A stretch of 5,105 nt of DNA from JACOXT01 sp964372855 (GTDB taxonomy: Bacteria; Patescibacteriota; Microgenomatia; Levybacterales; UBA12049), in the NCBI GenBank assembly GCA_964372855.1, contig CAYJRY010000067.1:1-5105 (forward strand), given 5' to 3'. Within the stretch, counting starts at the first letter, position 1; each line of letters opens with the position of its first letter. Under the pieces are notes generated by a model. The model did not search any database, was not told the DNA's origin, and saw only the letters and a program-made list of their open reading frames with translations. Of this stretch, positions 1 to 4,991 are shown one piece after another. The position numbers and the translations under genes are program-made.

Positions 1-21
1 ATAATTAGTAATCTCGCCAGA

Positions 22-138
22 TTAATTTTTTGTTGATTGGTTTACATTTACAATTTTCTGATATTTATCAAAAAGTATTACACCAAACAGAATAGCAAGT
101 ATTGCAACTCCAACCAAAACTAATTTTGTGTTTTTCAT
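22..138 (-). CDS. Small single-pass membrane peptide (38 aa), coupled to the ArsR-family gene
   Basis: A short frame of 38 codons begins with ATG 7 bases after the stop of the ArsR-family gene. It has a good Shine-Dalgarno (AGGTG, 4-base spacer) overlapping that stop, which is the main reason to believe it. The peptide starts MKNTK, then has one hydrophobic stretch at about residues 6-23 (LVLVGVAILAILFGVILF), followed by a polar tail, DKYQKIVNVNQSTKN. It has neither cysteines nor a lipobox. This looks like a signal anchor or a tiny membrane protein. I do not recognise a family. The frame past its TAA stays open to the window edge (SGEITNY), so the peptide could instead be the N-terminus of a longer protein, such as an anchored thiol-oxidoreductase, cut by a nonsense change or sequencing error. 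Translational coupling suggests co-expression with the regulator. Function is unknown. Confidence 0.45.
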   Translation of the reverse strand: MKNTKLVLVGVAILAILFGVILFDKYQKIVNVNQSTKN

Positions 139-142
139 AAAG

Positions 143-147
143 CACCT
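143..147 (-). promoter_or_regulatory. Shine-Dalgarno AGGTG of the 38-aa gene
   Basis: AGGTG overlaps the TAG stop of the ArsR-family gene and lies 4 bases before the ATG at 138. It is the only clear Shine-Dalgarno sequence found before any gene in the window, and it belongs to a gene inside an operon rather than at a transcript 5' end. Its position suggests that ribosomes ending the repressor re-initiate on the small gene. Confidence 0.5.
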
Positions 148-514
148 ATCTGAATCTTTCAAAGAAATTTAAAAATTTATTCTTTTTCTTAGTATTACTT
201 AATGAATAACAAATAAGTTGACCGCATCTATGAGACTCTACAAGTCCTAAGTTTTTTAAATCAGTTAACGCGTGAGAAATGGCAGATTGACTTAGGCTTA
301 AAAGGTGAGTTAAATCTGTAACTGAAATTTCCTCAACATGATGCAGCAAAAGAAATATTTTAAGTTTTGTATAATCAGAGAGACTTCTAATAATTCTTAC
401 CAATTCGTCCTCTTCTGTCGAAAAAGAGATATTCTTTTGTAACGACAAAAGTTTTAAGTCAGAGATGTAATGAGGATGATCTTCATGTCCTTTAATATAT
501 GAACGGTTGAACAT
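146..514 (-). CDS. ArsR/SmtB-family winged-helix transcriptional regulator
   Basis: This 122-residue protein matches the usual ArsR-family length and layout. Residues about 36-60 form the dimer-side helix (LVRIIRSLSDYTKLKIFLLL, the SDPTRLRIL-like segment). The helix-turn-helix follows, with recognition helix SQSAISHALTDLKNLGL at 75-91, and a wing at about 95-105. The family normally represses its own operon and releases DNA on binding a metal or other ligand. The classical metal box ELCVCDL in helix 3 reads EISVTDL here (62-68), so both cysteines are gone (S64, T66). Other candidate ligands are H10, H13 and H15 in the N-terminal GHEDHPHY, plus C97 and C102 in the wing. It is transcribed divergently from the arginase gene and is followed by the coupled small membrane peptide. 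The effector is unknown. Family assignment is secure; metal sensing is inference. The chosen ATG gives a nearly leaderless transcript. Confidence 0.9.
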   Translation of the reverse strand: MFNRSYIKGHEDHPHYISDLKLLSLQKNISFSTEEDELVRIIRSLSDYTKLKIFLLLHHVEEISVTDLTHLLSLSQSAISHALTDLKNLGLVESHRCGQLICYSLSNTKKKNKFLNFFERFR

Positions 515-519
515 ATATT
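494..519. promoter_or_regulatory. SmtB/ArsR-type 12-2-12 operator over the repressor start
   Basis: An imperfect inverted repeat is centred between 506 and 507. The outer arms AATATATG (494-501) and CATATATT (512-519) pair perfectly over 8 bp, and one further inner pair also matches (9 of 13 positions). The core ATATGAAC-GGTT-GAACATAT resembles the 12-2-12 operators known for the SmtB/ArsR family. It covers the start codon, the first codons and the predicted transcription start of the ArsR-family gene, which is the position expected for autorepression. The match to the family operator is from memory and binding is inferred. Confidence 0.55.
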
Positions 520-522
520 TAT

Positions 523-551
523 ATAATAATTATTAAGACTGCTTTTGTCAA
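523..551 (-). promoter_or_regulatory. Promoter of the ArsR-family gene
   Basis: On the minus strand there is a consensus -35 TTGACA (551-546), a 17-base spacer and a -10 TATTAT (528-523, 5 of 6 matches). The expected start point is about position 516, two bases before the ATG at 514, so the transcript would be essentially leaderless. No Shine-Dalgarno is present. The -35 bases are shared with the oppositely directed arginase promoter. Confidence 0.6.
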
Positions 552-571
552 GAATGAAAATCTGCTAAAAT
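545..571 (+). promoter_or_regulatory. Promoter of the arginase gene (extended -10, leaderless)
   Basis: The -35 is TTGTCA (545-550, 5 of 6). After a short 15-base spacer comes TAAAAT (566-571), preceded by TGC, giving an extended -10 that can offset the short spacer. Normal spacing puts +1 on 578, the A of the arginase ATG, which predicts a leaderless mRNA. The -35 overlaps that of the divergent ArsR-family promoter almost base for base. Confidence 0.6.
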
Positions 572-577
572 ACGAAG

Positions 578-1507
578 ATGGGTAAAATATCAATTTTTGG
601 TGTTCCTATTGATTTGGGAGCTGAAAACTTGGGAGTTGATATTGGGCCAGATGCTTTTAGACACAATCAAATTGTAGAAAAATTAACTAAAGTTGGTTTC
701 AGCGTTAAGGATCTTGGAAATATTACATGTAGACCAAGAGATTTATTAAAAATAGGAAATCCAAAATTAAAATATCTTGAGGAGATAATAAGAGTATCTG
801 AAGAATCAGGAAAGTTAACTTCACAAATTATTCAAAAAGGCGATAAAGCTGTAGCTTTAGGCGGTGATCACTCGTTAATTTTAGGAGTTGTATCTGGCGC
901 ATCAGTTGCTTTAAATGCAGATCTTGGTCTTATATATCTTGATGCTCATGGAGATATGAATACTCCTGAGACTACTCTAACAGGAAATATTCATGGTATG
1001 CCCCTTGCTTCACTTATGGGTTTTGGAGACAATCAACTGGTAAATATCCTAAAGCATGGAAAGAAAATTTCAAAAGATAATATTCTTCATATTGGAGGAA
1101 TTGACTTTGACCCCGGCGAAATTGAGCTAATTGAAAAAGAAAATATCTTATGTTTTAGAACAATTGACATGCTTTCTCTTGGGCTTAGGCCATTATTTGA
1201 TCATATAAATAATCTTTGTAAAAAAGTAAAAAATATTTGGGTAAGTTTGGATTTGGATGTAATTGATGAAATATATGCACCAGGTGTTGGTATGCCAAAT
1301 AGGGGAGGATTAAGTTATAGAGAAATAACAAACATTGCATCTTTTATTGGTAAAAATTGCAATGTTGTAGGAGTCGATATAGACGAATACAATCCTTTAA
1401 GAGATATTGATGGAAAAACAGCAGAGCTTGGAATTGAGCTAATTGCCAAACTCTTAGGAGGAAGTTATAGTTGGTATACTAATTATATAGATAAGAACAA
1501 GCTGTAA
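578..1507 (+). CDS. rocF: Arginase (L-arginine amidinohydrolase), Mn-dependent
   Basis: This gene encodes a full-length 309-residue ureohydrolase of the arginase type, which hydrolyses L-arginine to L-ornithine and urea in the cytoplasm. All manganese ligands are present: H98 in GGDHS, D122/H124/D126 in LDAHGDMNTP, and D225/D227 in SLDLDVID. Arginase-specific features are N128 and the GNIHG motif, whose H139 corresponds to the proton-shuttle histidine of animal arginase. D178 and E181 in DFDPGE and E270 in GVDIDEYNP match substrate-side residues. The NxHGxP context and the arginase-like C-terminal half favour arginase over agmatinase, although substrate cannot be proved from sequence. The start is fixed by an extended -10 placed exactly for a leaderless ATG at 578; no Shine-Dalgarno precedes it. 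It diverges from the ArsR-family gene and ends 9 bases from the convergent SurA-like gene. No ornithine- or urea-using gene is in view. Confidence 0.94.
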   Translation: MGKISIFGVPIDLGAENLGVDIGPDAFRHNQIVEKLTKVGFSVKDLGNITCRPRDLLKIGNPKLKYLEEIIRVSEESGKLTSQIIQKGDKAVALGGDHSLILGVVSGASVALNADLGLIYLDAHGDMNTPETTLTGNIHGMPLASLMGFGDNQLVNILKHGKKISKDNILHIGGIDFDPGEIELIEKENILCFRTIDMLSLGLRPLFDHINNLCKKVKNIWVSLDLDVIDEIYAPGVGMPNRGGLSYREITNIASFIGKNCNVVGVDIDEYNPLRDIDGKTAELGIELIAKLLGGSYSWYTNYIDKNKL

Positions 1508-1516
1508 AAATAAAAT

Positions 1517-2008
1517 CTAGTAGTTTACGAAGTAGTTGATTTTTGCTTTTTTCTCAAGATTTGATAACCATTCTTGAGATTTGGCAGATAATTTTTGTTG
1601 CTGAAGTTGTTGTCGAGCGCTTGCGGTTACCTCCTCCGGTTTTAGATCGTTGGGTATAAGATCTTTGTTACTTCTAATATAATCATCAATTTCTTTGTCT
1701 GTAACTTTTATTTCATTGGCCAATAATTTTTCAACAAGTTTTCTAATTTTAAGCTGATTCTCAAAGTCTTTTCTTGATAATCCCTGAGCAGACAGAGCAG
1801 CATCCAGATTCTGTCCTTGTTTTTTAAGACTTTCTTCAATTTGTTTGGCAGCATCATCAATTTCTTTTTGAGAGACATCTATATTTTTTTTCTTGGCTTC
1901 CTGAAAAATTAAAGTTTGATTTACAAGAGCATCTAAAGCGTTTTTACCATCCCTTTTTTCAAGTTCTTGTATTACAGTAAGTCTTGATATTGGCTGACCA
2001 TTTACCAC
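1517..2008 (-). CDS. SurA N-terminal domain chaperone-like protein (start unresolved)
   Basis: The conventional reading begins at GTG 2008 and gives 163 residues, but this start is probably wrong. It has no Shine-Dalgarno, and the frame stays open upstream to 2170, encoding a membrane anchor (see the next entry). The protein opens with VNGQPISR, the hallmark start of the periplasmic SurA/PrsA fold. It continues through long charged helices (QKEIDDAAKQIEESLKKQG, then KVTDKEIDDYI) and ends in a helix and KINYFVNY. This is the SurA_N helical chaperone module. The PpiC/rotamase domain that follows it in full SurA or PrsA proteins is absent, so it is more likely a holdase for exported proteins than a prolyl isomerase. 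With the anchor it would face outside the cytoplasmic membrane. Its stop is 9 bases from the convergent arginase stop. Confidence 0.8.
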   Translation of the reverse strand: MVNGQPISRLTVIQELEKRDGKNALDALVNQTLIFQEAKKKNIDVSQKEIDDAAKQIEESLKKQGQNLDAALSAQGLSRKDFENQLKIRKLVEKLLANEIKVTDKEIDDYIRSNKDLIPNDLKPEEVTASARQQLQQQKLSAKSQEWLSNLEKKAKINYFVNY

Positions 2009-2176
2009 TGCAGCTATGAAAAGACCCTTGAAATAGAAAAGTATTGTTAGGAGAATTAAAACTGAAATAAGAATTAAAACTCTTGATTTTTTAAATCTTC
2101 CAAATCCTGAGGATTTTGTTTCTTGGGGAAGTCTATCTTGGAAATTTTGTTTTTTAGTGGTTTTTCTACTTTACAT
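2009..2176 (-). other. Membrane-anchor extension of the SurA-like gene, with ATG-TAA at its head
   Basis: Reading the SurA-like frame upstream of GTG 2008 adds 54 codons (to 2170). They contain a basic N-terminus (SRKTTKKQ, later RFKKSR) and one hydrophobic segment, VLILISVLILLTILFYF, that runs directly into FKGLFIAAVVNGQ. That is a normal signal anchor for this family, so the extension is very likely coding. No ATG, GTG or TTG lies in it. The only ATG in frame, at 2176-2174, is followed at once by TAA (2173-2171). Changing one base of that stop would give a normal start of the form M-x-SRKTTKK. This is either a sequencing or assembly error, a true nonsense change, or a start at a rare codon. 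Confidence 0.65.
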
Positions 2177-2182
2177 TTTTAG

Positions 2183-2210
2183 ATTATAACATAAATTTAA
2201 TTAAAGTAAA
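2183..2210 (-). promoter_or_regulatory. Promoter of the SurA-like gene
   Basis: On the minus strand TTTACT (2210-2205, 4 of 6) is followed by a 16-base spacer and a perfect -10 TATAAT (2188-2183). Standard spacing puts +1 on 2176, the A of the ATG described for the N-terminal extension. This supports that ATG as the original, leaderless start of the gene. Confidence 0.55.
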
Positions 2211-2215
2211 TATTA

Positions 2216-2221
2216 TATACT
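2216..2221 (+). promoter_or_regulatory. Possible -10 box of the cis-prenyltransferase gene
   Basis: TATACT (5 of 6) lies 6 bases before the in-frame TTG at 2228 and 12 bases before the ATG at 2234. I see no good -35 at 15-18 bases. The region is very AT-rich, so chance matches are likely. If used, the leader would be zero to six bases long. Confidence 0.3.
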
Positions 2222-2233
2222 TATCCTTTGTTA

Positions 2234-2929
2234 ATGGTAAATAATATTCCAAATCACATAGCTATTATCCCTGATGGAAATAGACGCTGGGCAAAATCTC
2301 ATAACCTGCCAACACTTGAGGGCCATAGACGTGGATTTGATGTAGCAATAAAAATAGGAAGAAAAATTAGATCTTTAGGAGTCAATACTCTCACGATGTG
2401 GGCATTTTCTACTGAAAATTGGAATAGAACGGAAGAAGAAGTTAGTTATCTTATGAAAATGTATGAAATATTTATTGAAAAGAATTTAAAAGAAGCATTA
2501 AAGGAAAAAATAAGAATAATTCATTTAGGACGAAAAGATAGAATACCAAAAAAACTTTTAGAAAAAATTCAAAATAGTGAGGAAAAAACAAAATTATTTG
2601 ATAAATATATTTTAAATATCGCGCTGGATTATGGAGGAAGAGACGAGGTAATTAGGACAATAAATAAAGTATTAGGTATGAAGTATAAAGTATTAAGTAT
2701 TAACGAGGATAACTTTAATGATTTTTTGGACACCAAAAATCAACCTCATCCAAATCCTGATTTAATCATTAGAACAGGTGGGGAGATGCGAACTTCAGGA
2801 CTTATGATTTGGCAAGCAGCATACGCTGAGTATATTTTCTTTTCCAAATATTTCCCGGATCTTAATAACGAAGATATTGAAAATGCGATTTCAGAATACT
2901 CAAGAAGGCAAAGAAGATTTGGAAGATAA
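2234..2929 (+). CDS. uppS: Isoprenyl transferase (undecaprenyl diphosphate synthase family)
   Basis: This cis-prenyltransferase condenses isopentenyl diphosphate onto an allylic diphosphate to make the long polyprenyl diphosphate that becomes the lipid carrier for envelope polymers. It acts at the cytoplasmic membrane. From ATG 2234 it has 231 residues, normal for the family. Visible motifs are HIAIIPDGNRRWAK with catalytic Asp14, FSTENW (58-63), DYGGRDE (132-138), and IRTGGEMRTS with diphosphate-binding R180 and R186. Then come Glu199 in AYAEY and the terminal RRQRRFG. The bacterial DGNGRW here reads DGNRRW, a form also seen in archaeal and CPR relatives. An in-frame TTG at 2228 would add two residues; I prefer the ATG, though neither has a Shine-Dalgarno. 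The loop before the RTGGE motif carries a heptanucleotide repeat. The gene ends 2 bases from the convergent Nudix-like gene, near IPK, which makes its substrate. Confidence 0.95.
   Translation: MVNNIPNHIAIIPDGNRRWAKSHNLPTLEGHRRGFDVAIKIGRKIRSLGVNTLTMWAFSTENWNRTEEEVSYLMKMYEIFIEKNLKEALKEKIRIIHLGRKDRIPKKLLEKIQNSEEKTKLFDKYILNIALDYGGRDEVIRTINKVLGMKYKVLSINEDNFNDFLDTKNQPHPNPDLIIRTGGEMRTSGLMIWQAAYAEYIFFSKYFPDLNNEDIENAISEYSRRQRRFGR
2668..2702 (+). repeat. Five tandem heptanucleotides (AGTATTA-type) inside uppS
   Basis: Five consecutive 7-base units read AGTATTA, GGTATGA, AGTATAA, AGTATTA, AGTATTA. As 7 is not a multiple of 3, three units (21 bases) give one protein period. This appears as KVLGMKY followed by KVLSIN, in the variable loop between the DYGGRDE and RTGGE motifs. 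Confidence 0.6.
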
Positions 2930-2931
2930 AT

Positions 2932-3579
2932 TTACTGAATAATATCTCTCTTTTTATTACTTGCTATTTCGGATGCTTCAACTGAATATCCATTGGGAAT
3001 AAAAAACTGCCTTCTTTCTGGAAAATATTCCCACGAAACTACAGCTTTATAAAGTAACTTCTCTCTTTCCGCGGCATTTACTAACTGATCCGCTAATGGT
3101 CTGACATTCTTCAACTTTCGGTAATCTTCCAAACTCACCCATCCTACCGGCCTAACGTCATCACTAAAAGGACTAAACTCAATTTCTAAATTTCCATCAA
3201 AAATGATTATGGTTAAATCTACTGGGTTACCTTTAAGTGAACCTTTTCCCCCATGAAATGATTCTGGTACAGTATATAAATGTTGCCTAAAATAATCCAA
3301 GTTACGATCATCAGTGAATTCTGCCATAGCTCTTAATCTATTATTTTGTTGCATCTCCTCTATTGTCCTTCGTTCTAAGGGTATGGAATACTGTCCTGCC
3401 ACCTTTTCTGTTGCAGGGTTGCTTTTTAATTCTTGATTAAAATAAATTAGGGGATTAACCGCATTTAACCCATTCTTATCAAGATCCATTCCAACAATAA
3501 TTAATCCCACTCCAACACTTTGAATTTTCTCTTTTTCAACTCCTAAACTATTAAATCCTCTAATTTCGCTTTCTATCAT
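2932..3579 (-). CDS. Nudix-like protein with degenerate Nudix box
   Basis: The product has 215 residues and a likely Nudix fold. It has a first strand SVGVGLIIVG (21-30), then a segment AGQYSIPLERRTIEE (61-75) where a Nudix protein has its substrate loop and box. A later strand, DLTIIIFDG, leads to RPVGWVSLEDYRKL (143-156), typical of the C-terminal part of Nudix domains. The canonical box GX5EX7REUXEEXGU is not intact. The region expected to hold REUXEE reads RAMAEFTDD (83-91), with only E87 in a plausible metal-ligand place. Classic metal-dependent pyrophosphohydrolase activity is therefore doubtful; it may have different chemistry or only bind a ligand. It is last in the cupin-IPK-Nudix run, 6 bases after IPK, and has no clear Shine-Dalgarno. 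The Nudix assignment rests on pattern memory; a divergent unrelated fold is possible. Confidence 0.6.
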   Translation of the reverse strand: MIESEIRGFNSLGVEKEKIQSVGVGLIIVGMDLDKNGLNAVNPLIYFNQELKSNPATEKVAGQYSIPLERRTIEEMQQNNRLRAMAEFTDDRNLDYFRQHLYTVPESFHGGKGSLKGNPVDLTIIIFDGNLEIEFSPFSDDVRPVGWVSLEDYRKLKNVRPLADQLVNAAEREKLLYKAVVSWEYFPERRQFFIPNGYSVEASEIASNKKRDIIQ

Positions 3580-3585
3580 ATGTTC

Positions 3586-4362
3586 TTATTGAATTATTGT
3601 GCCTTGAATATTTTTACCGCTAACTGCGTGGGATAATTCATTTGGGATAATCCCATTTGCGATCCACGTCTCAATTCCTTTATCAGCTATTGATAAAGCG
3701 CTTTCTATTTTATGCTTCATTCCTCCGGTTACATCATTATTATTTTTTTTAAAAACAAAATGCTTAATATTCTGCCAATTTGTATTTGTGATCAAAGGAA
3801 TGGTTTTGCCAGTATCGTCATAAACTCCATTTGTTTCTCCAACTTGAATAATTTTGCTGACTTTGAATCCTTTTTTCATTAGATACATTCCAATTTCATT
3901 AAGAGTTGCTTCTCCTGAATAGATTGTACTTCTCCATTTCTTGTCCCAAATTACATCTCCATAAACAATTGGCATTAAATCTTGATTAATAACTTCTTCT
4001 ACTACTTCAAAGAAATGCTCCTTTATTTTCCCACCACTTGTCATCATCATGCTCATTGGTCGAAGAGATATTGCTGGCAGTCCTTCCTCAATCAATATAT
4101 CCATAACTATCTTATTGATCTCCATTGCGTCTCTTGCGACTTTGGCAATACCCCATTTACTTTTGTAATCTTTTTTACCGCCAAATTCTTTTGCAGATGT
4201 ATGCCCAAAACTTCCACTACCATGAGCAAGAACAATTGATGCATCTTTTATTCTTTTTAACTCCTTAACTAATCTTCTTATGACATAAGGACGAGCTTTA
4301 TAGGGCACGTTTTTGTCAGTGATTATTGATCCACCAAATTTAATAAGAATTACATTTTTCAT
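3586..4362 (-). CDS. ipk: Isopentenyl phosphate kinase (amino acid kinase fold)
   Basis: This 258-residue amino acid kinase family protein has the length and motifs of isopentenyl phosphate kinase, which uses ATP to turn isopentenyl phosphate into isopentenyl diphosphate. The N-terminus has IKFGGSIITDK, with phosphate-binding K8 and the glycine loop. HGSGSFGH (47-54) ends in H54, matching the IPK histidine that contacts the substrate phosphate and separates IPK from glutamate and carbamate kinases. YGDV (134-137) and YSGEATLNEI (148-157) follow, then VGETNGVYDD (174-183), where relatives have the DVDGVY-type strand. The last key motif is NDVTGGMKHK (209-218). The C-terminus, ANGIIPNELSHAVSGKNIQGTII, is also typical. 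IPK is best known from the archaeal mevalonate route; no other pathway gene is in view. The ATG is 3 bases after the cupin stop, without a Shine-Dalgarno, implying one transcript. Confidence 0.92.
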   Translation of the reverse strand: MKNVILIKFGGSIITDKNVPYKARPYVIRRLVKELKRIKDASIVLAHGSGSFGHTSAKEFGGKKDYKSKWGIAKVARDAMEINKIVMDILIEEGLPAISLRPMSMMMTSGGKIKEHFFEVVEEVINQDLMPIVYGDVIWDKKWRSTIYSGEATLNEIGMYLMKKGFKVSKIIQVGETNGVYDDTGKTIPLITNTNWQNIKHFVFKKNNNDVTGGMKHKIESALSIADKGIETWIANGIIPNELSHAVSGKNIQGTIIQ

Positions 4363-4365
4363 AGT

Positions 4366-4956
4366 TTATTTGTTTTTATTTCTACTAAATCTATTGGTAG
4401 ATTTGTGCCATTGATCTCTAGGAACTATTCCTGCATTTTTCATAACGATCAAGATAAAAGCAGGACTTTCTCTTGTTAATACTTGATGCTCTGTATTTAT
4501 AGGTACTTCGACTGATTCCATTCCATCATTTAATGCTATCGCCTCATTGCCTACATTTACAAGAGATTGCCCAGCAATCTTATTGTATATTTCCTTTATG
4601 GGATGCTCATGCATATGCTCAGAGGTTCTTGAAAAAGGTGGTAGAAAAGAAGCAAGAACACCGTCCTTACCTATAACAGTTTCTAAGAAATATTGGCTAT
4701 CTGAGCTTATTATTGTCCCATCTTCCAGCTTATAAGTATGGATTATTGGATCCTCAAGAAATGGTAATTCGCTTTCTTCAGAAATAATTCCCAATCCTAC
4801 CAATTTAGTTTTAGTATGCAACTTAACATCTATTCCAAAAATACGAGGTAATTCTTCCGCTTTAATTCTTCTTTTATCTGGAGTTATTAGTTTTGCATCT
4901 GGAGCTGATAAACCTGATTCTCTGATTGAGAAATTTGGACGATAGGATTCAGTCAT
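4366..4956 (-). CDS. Cupin-domain protein of unknown function
   Basis: The protein has 196 residues with a single cupin barrel in its C-terminal half. Cupin motif 1 appears exactly as HXH(X)3E(X)6G: H116, H118, E122 and G129, within HMHEHPIKEIYNKIAG. H114 is an additional nearby histidine. Motif 2 is the weaker VPINTEHQV (151-159), with P152 and H157. H116, H118, E122 and H157 could form a metal site. Residues 1-90 match nothing I recognise; they contain DAKLITPDKRRIKAEELPRIFG and may be a separate lead domain. Cupins range from isomerases and dioxygenases to binding proteins, so no reaction is assigned. It is the first gene of the run with IPK and the Nudix-like gene, and the only one with a visible promoter. 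The ATG at 4956 sits 5 bases after a perfect -10 box, so the message is probably leaderless. Confidence 0.82.
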   Translation of the reverse strand: MTESYRPNFSIRESGLSAPDAKLITPDKRRIKAEELPRIFGIDVKLHTKTKLVGLGIISEESELPFLEDPIIHTYKLEDGTIISSDSQYFLETVIGKDGVLASFLPPFSRTSEHMHEHPIKEIYNKIAGQSLVNVGNEAIALNDGMESVEVPINTEHQVLTRESPAFILIVMKNAGIVPRDQWHKSTNRFSRNKNK

Positions 4957-4961
4957 ACAGC

Positions 4962-4991
4962 ATTATAAGCAATAAACCTGGACTTTGTCCA
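4962..4991 (-). promoter_or_regulatory. Promoter of the cupin-IPK-Nudix operon
   Basis: On the minus strand TGGACA (4991-4986, 5 of 6) is followed by an 18-base spacer and a perfect TATAAT (4967-4962). The predicted start is at 4956 or 4955, at the cupin ATG itself. The -35 lies inside a perfect dyad (4977-4993). No internal promoter or terminator is evident before the IPK or Nudix-like genes. Confidence 0.6.

Noticed and set aside
578..1507. Agmatinase or formimidoylglutamase instead of arginase
   Set aside because: The DMNTP segment, the GNIHG histidine and the DFDPGE and DIDEYNP segments line up with arginase better than with those relatives, although substrate is not proved.
3982..4239. 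An 85-codon plus-strand frame within the IPK region
   Set aside because: It lies wholly antisense to a gene with clear kinase motifs, and its translation is rich in Cys, His and Phe with no recognisable domain. It is a shadow of the real gene.
4547..4735. A 62-codon plus-strand frame within the cupin gene
   Set aside because: It is antisense to an intact cupin motif, with no start signals and no domain-like content.
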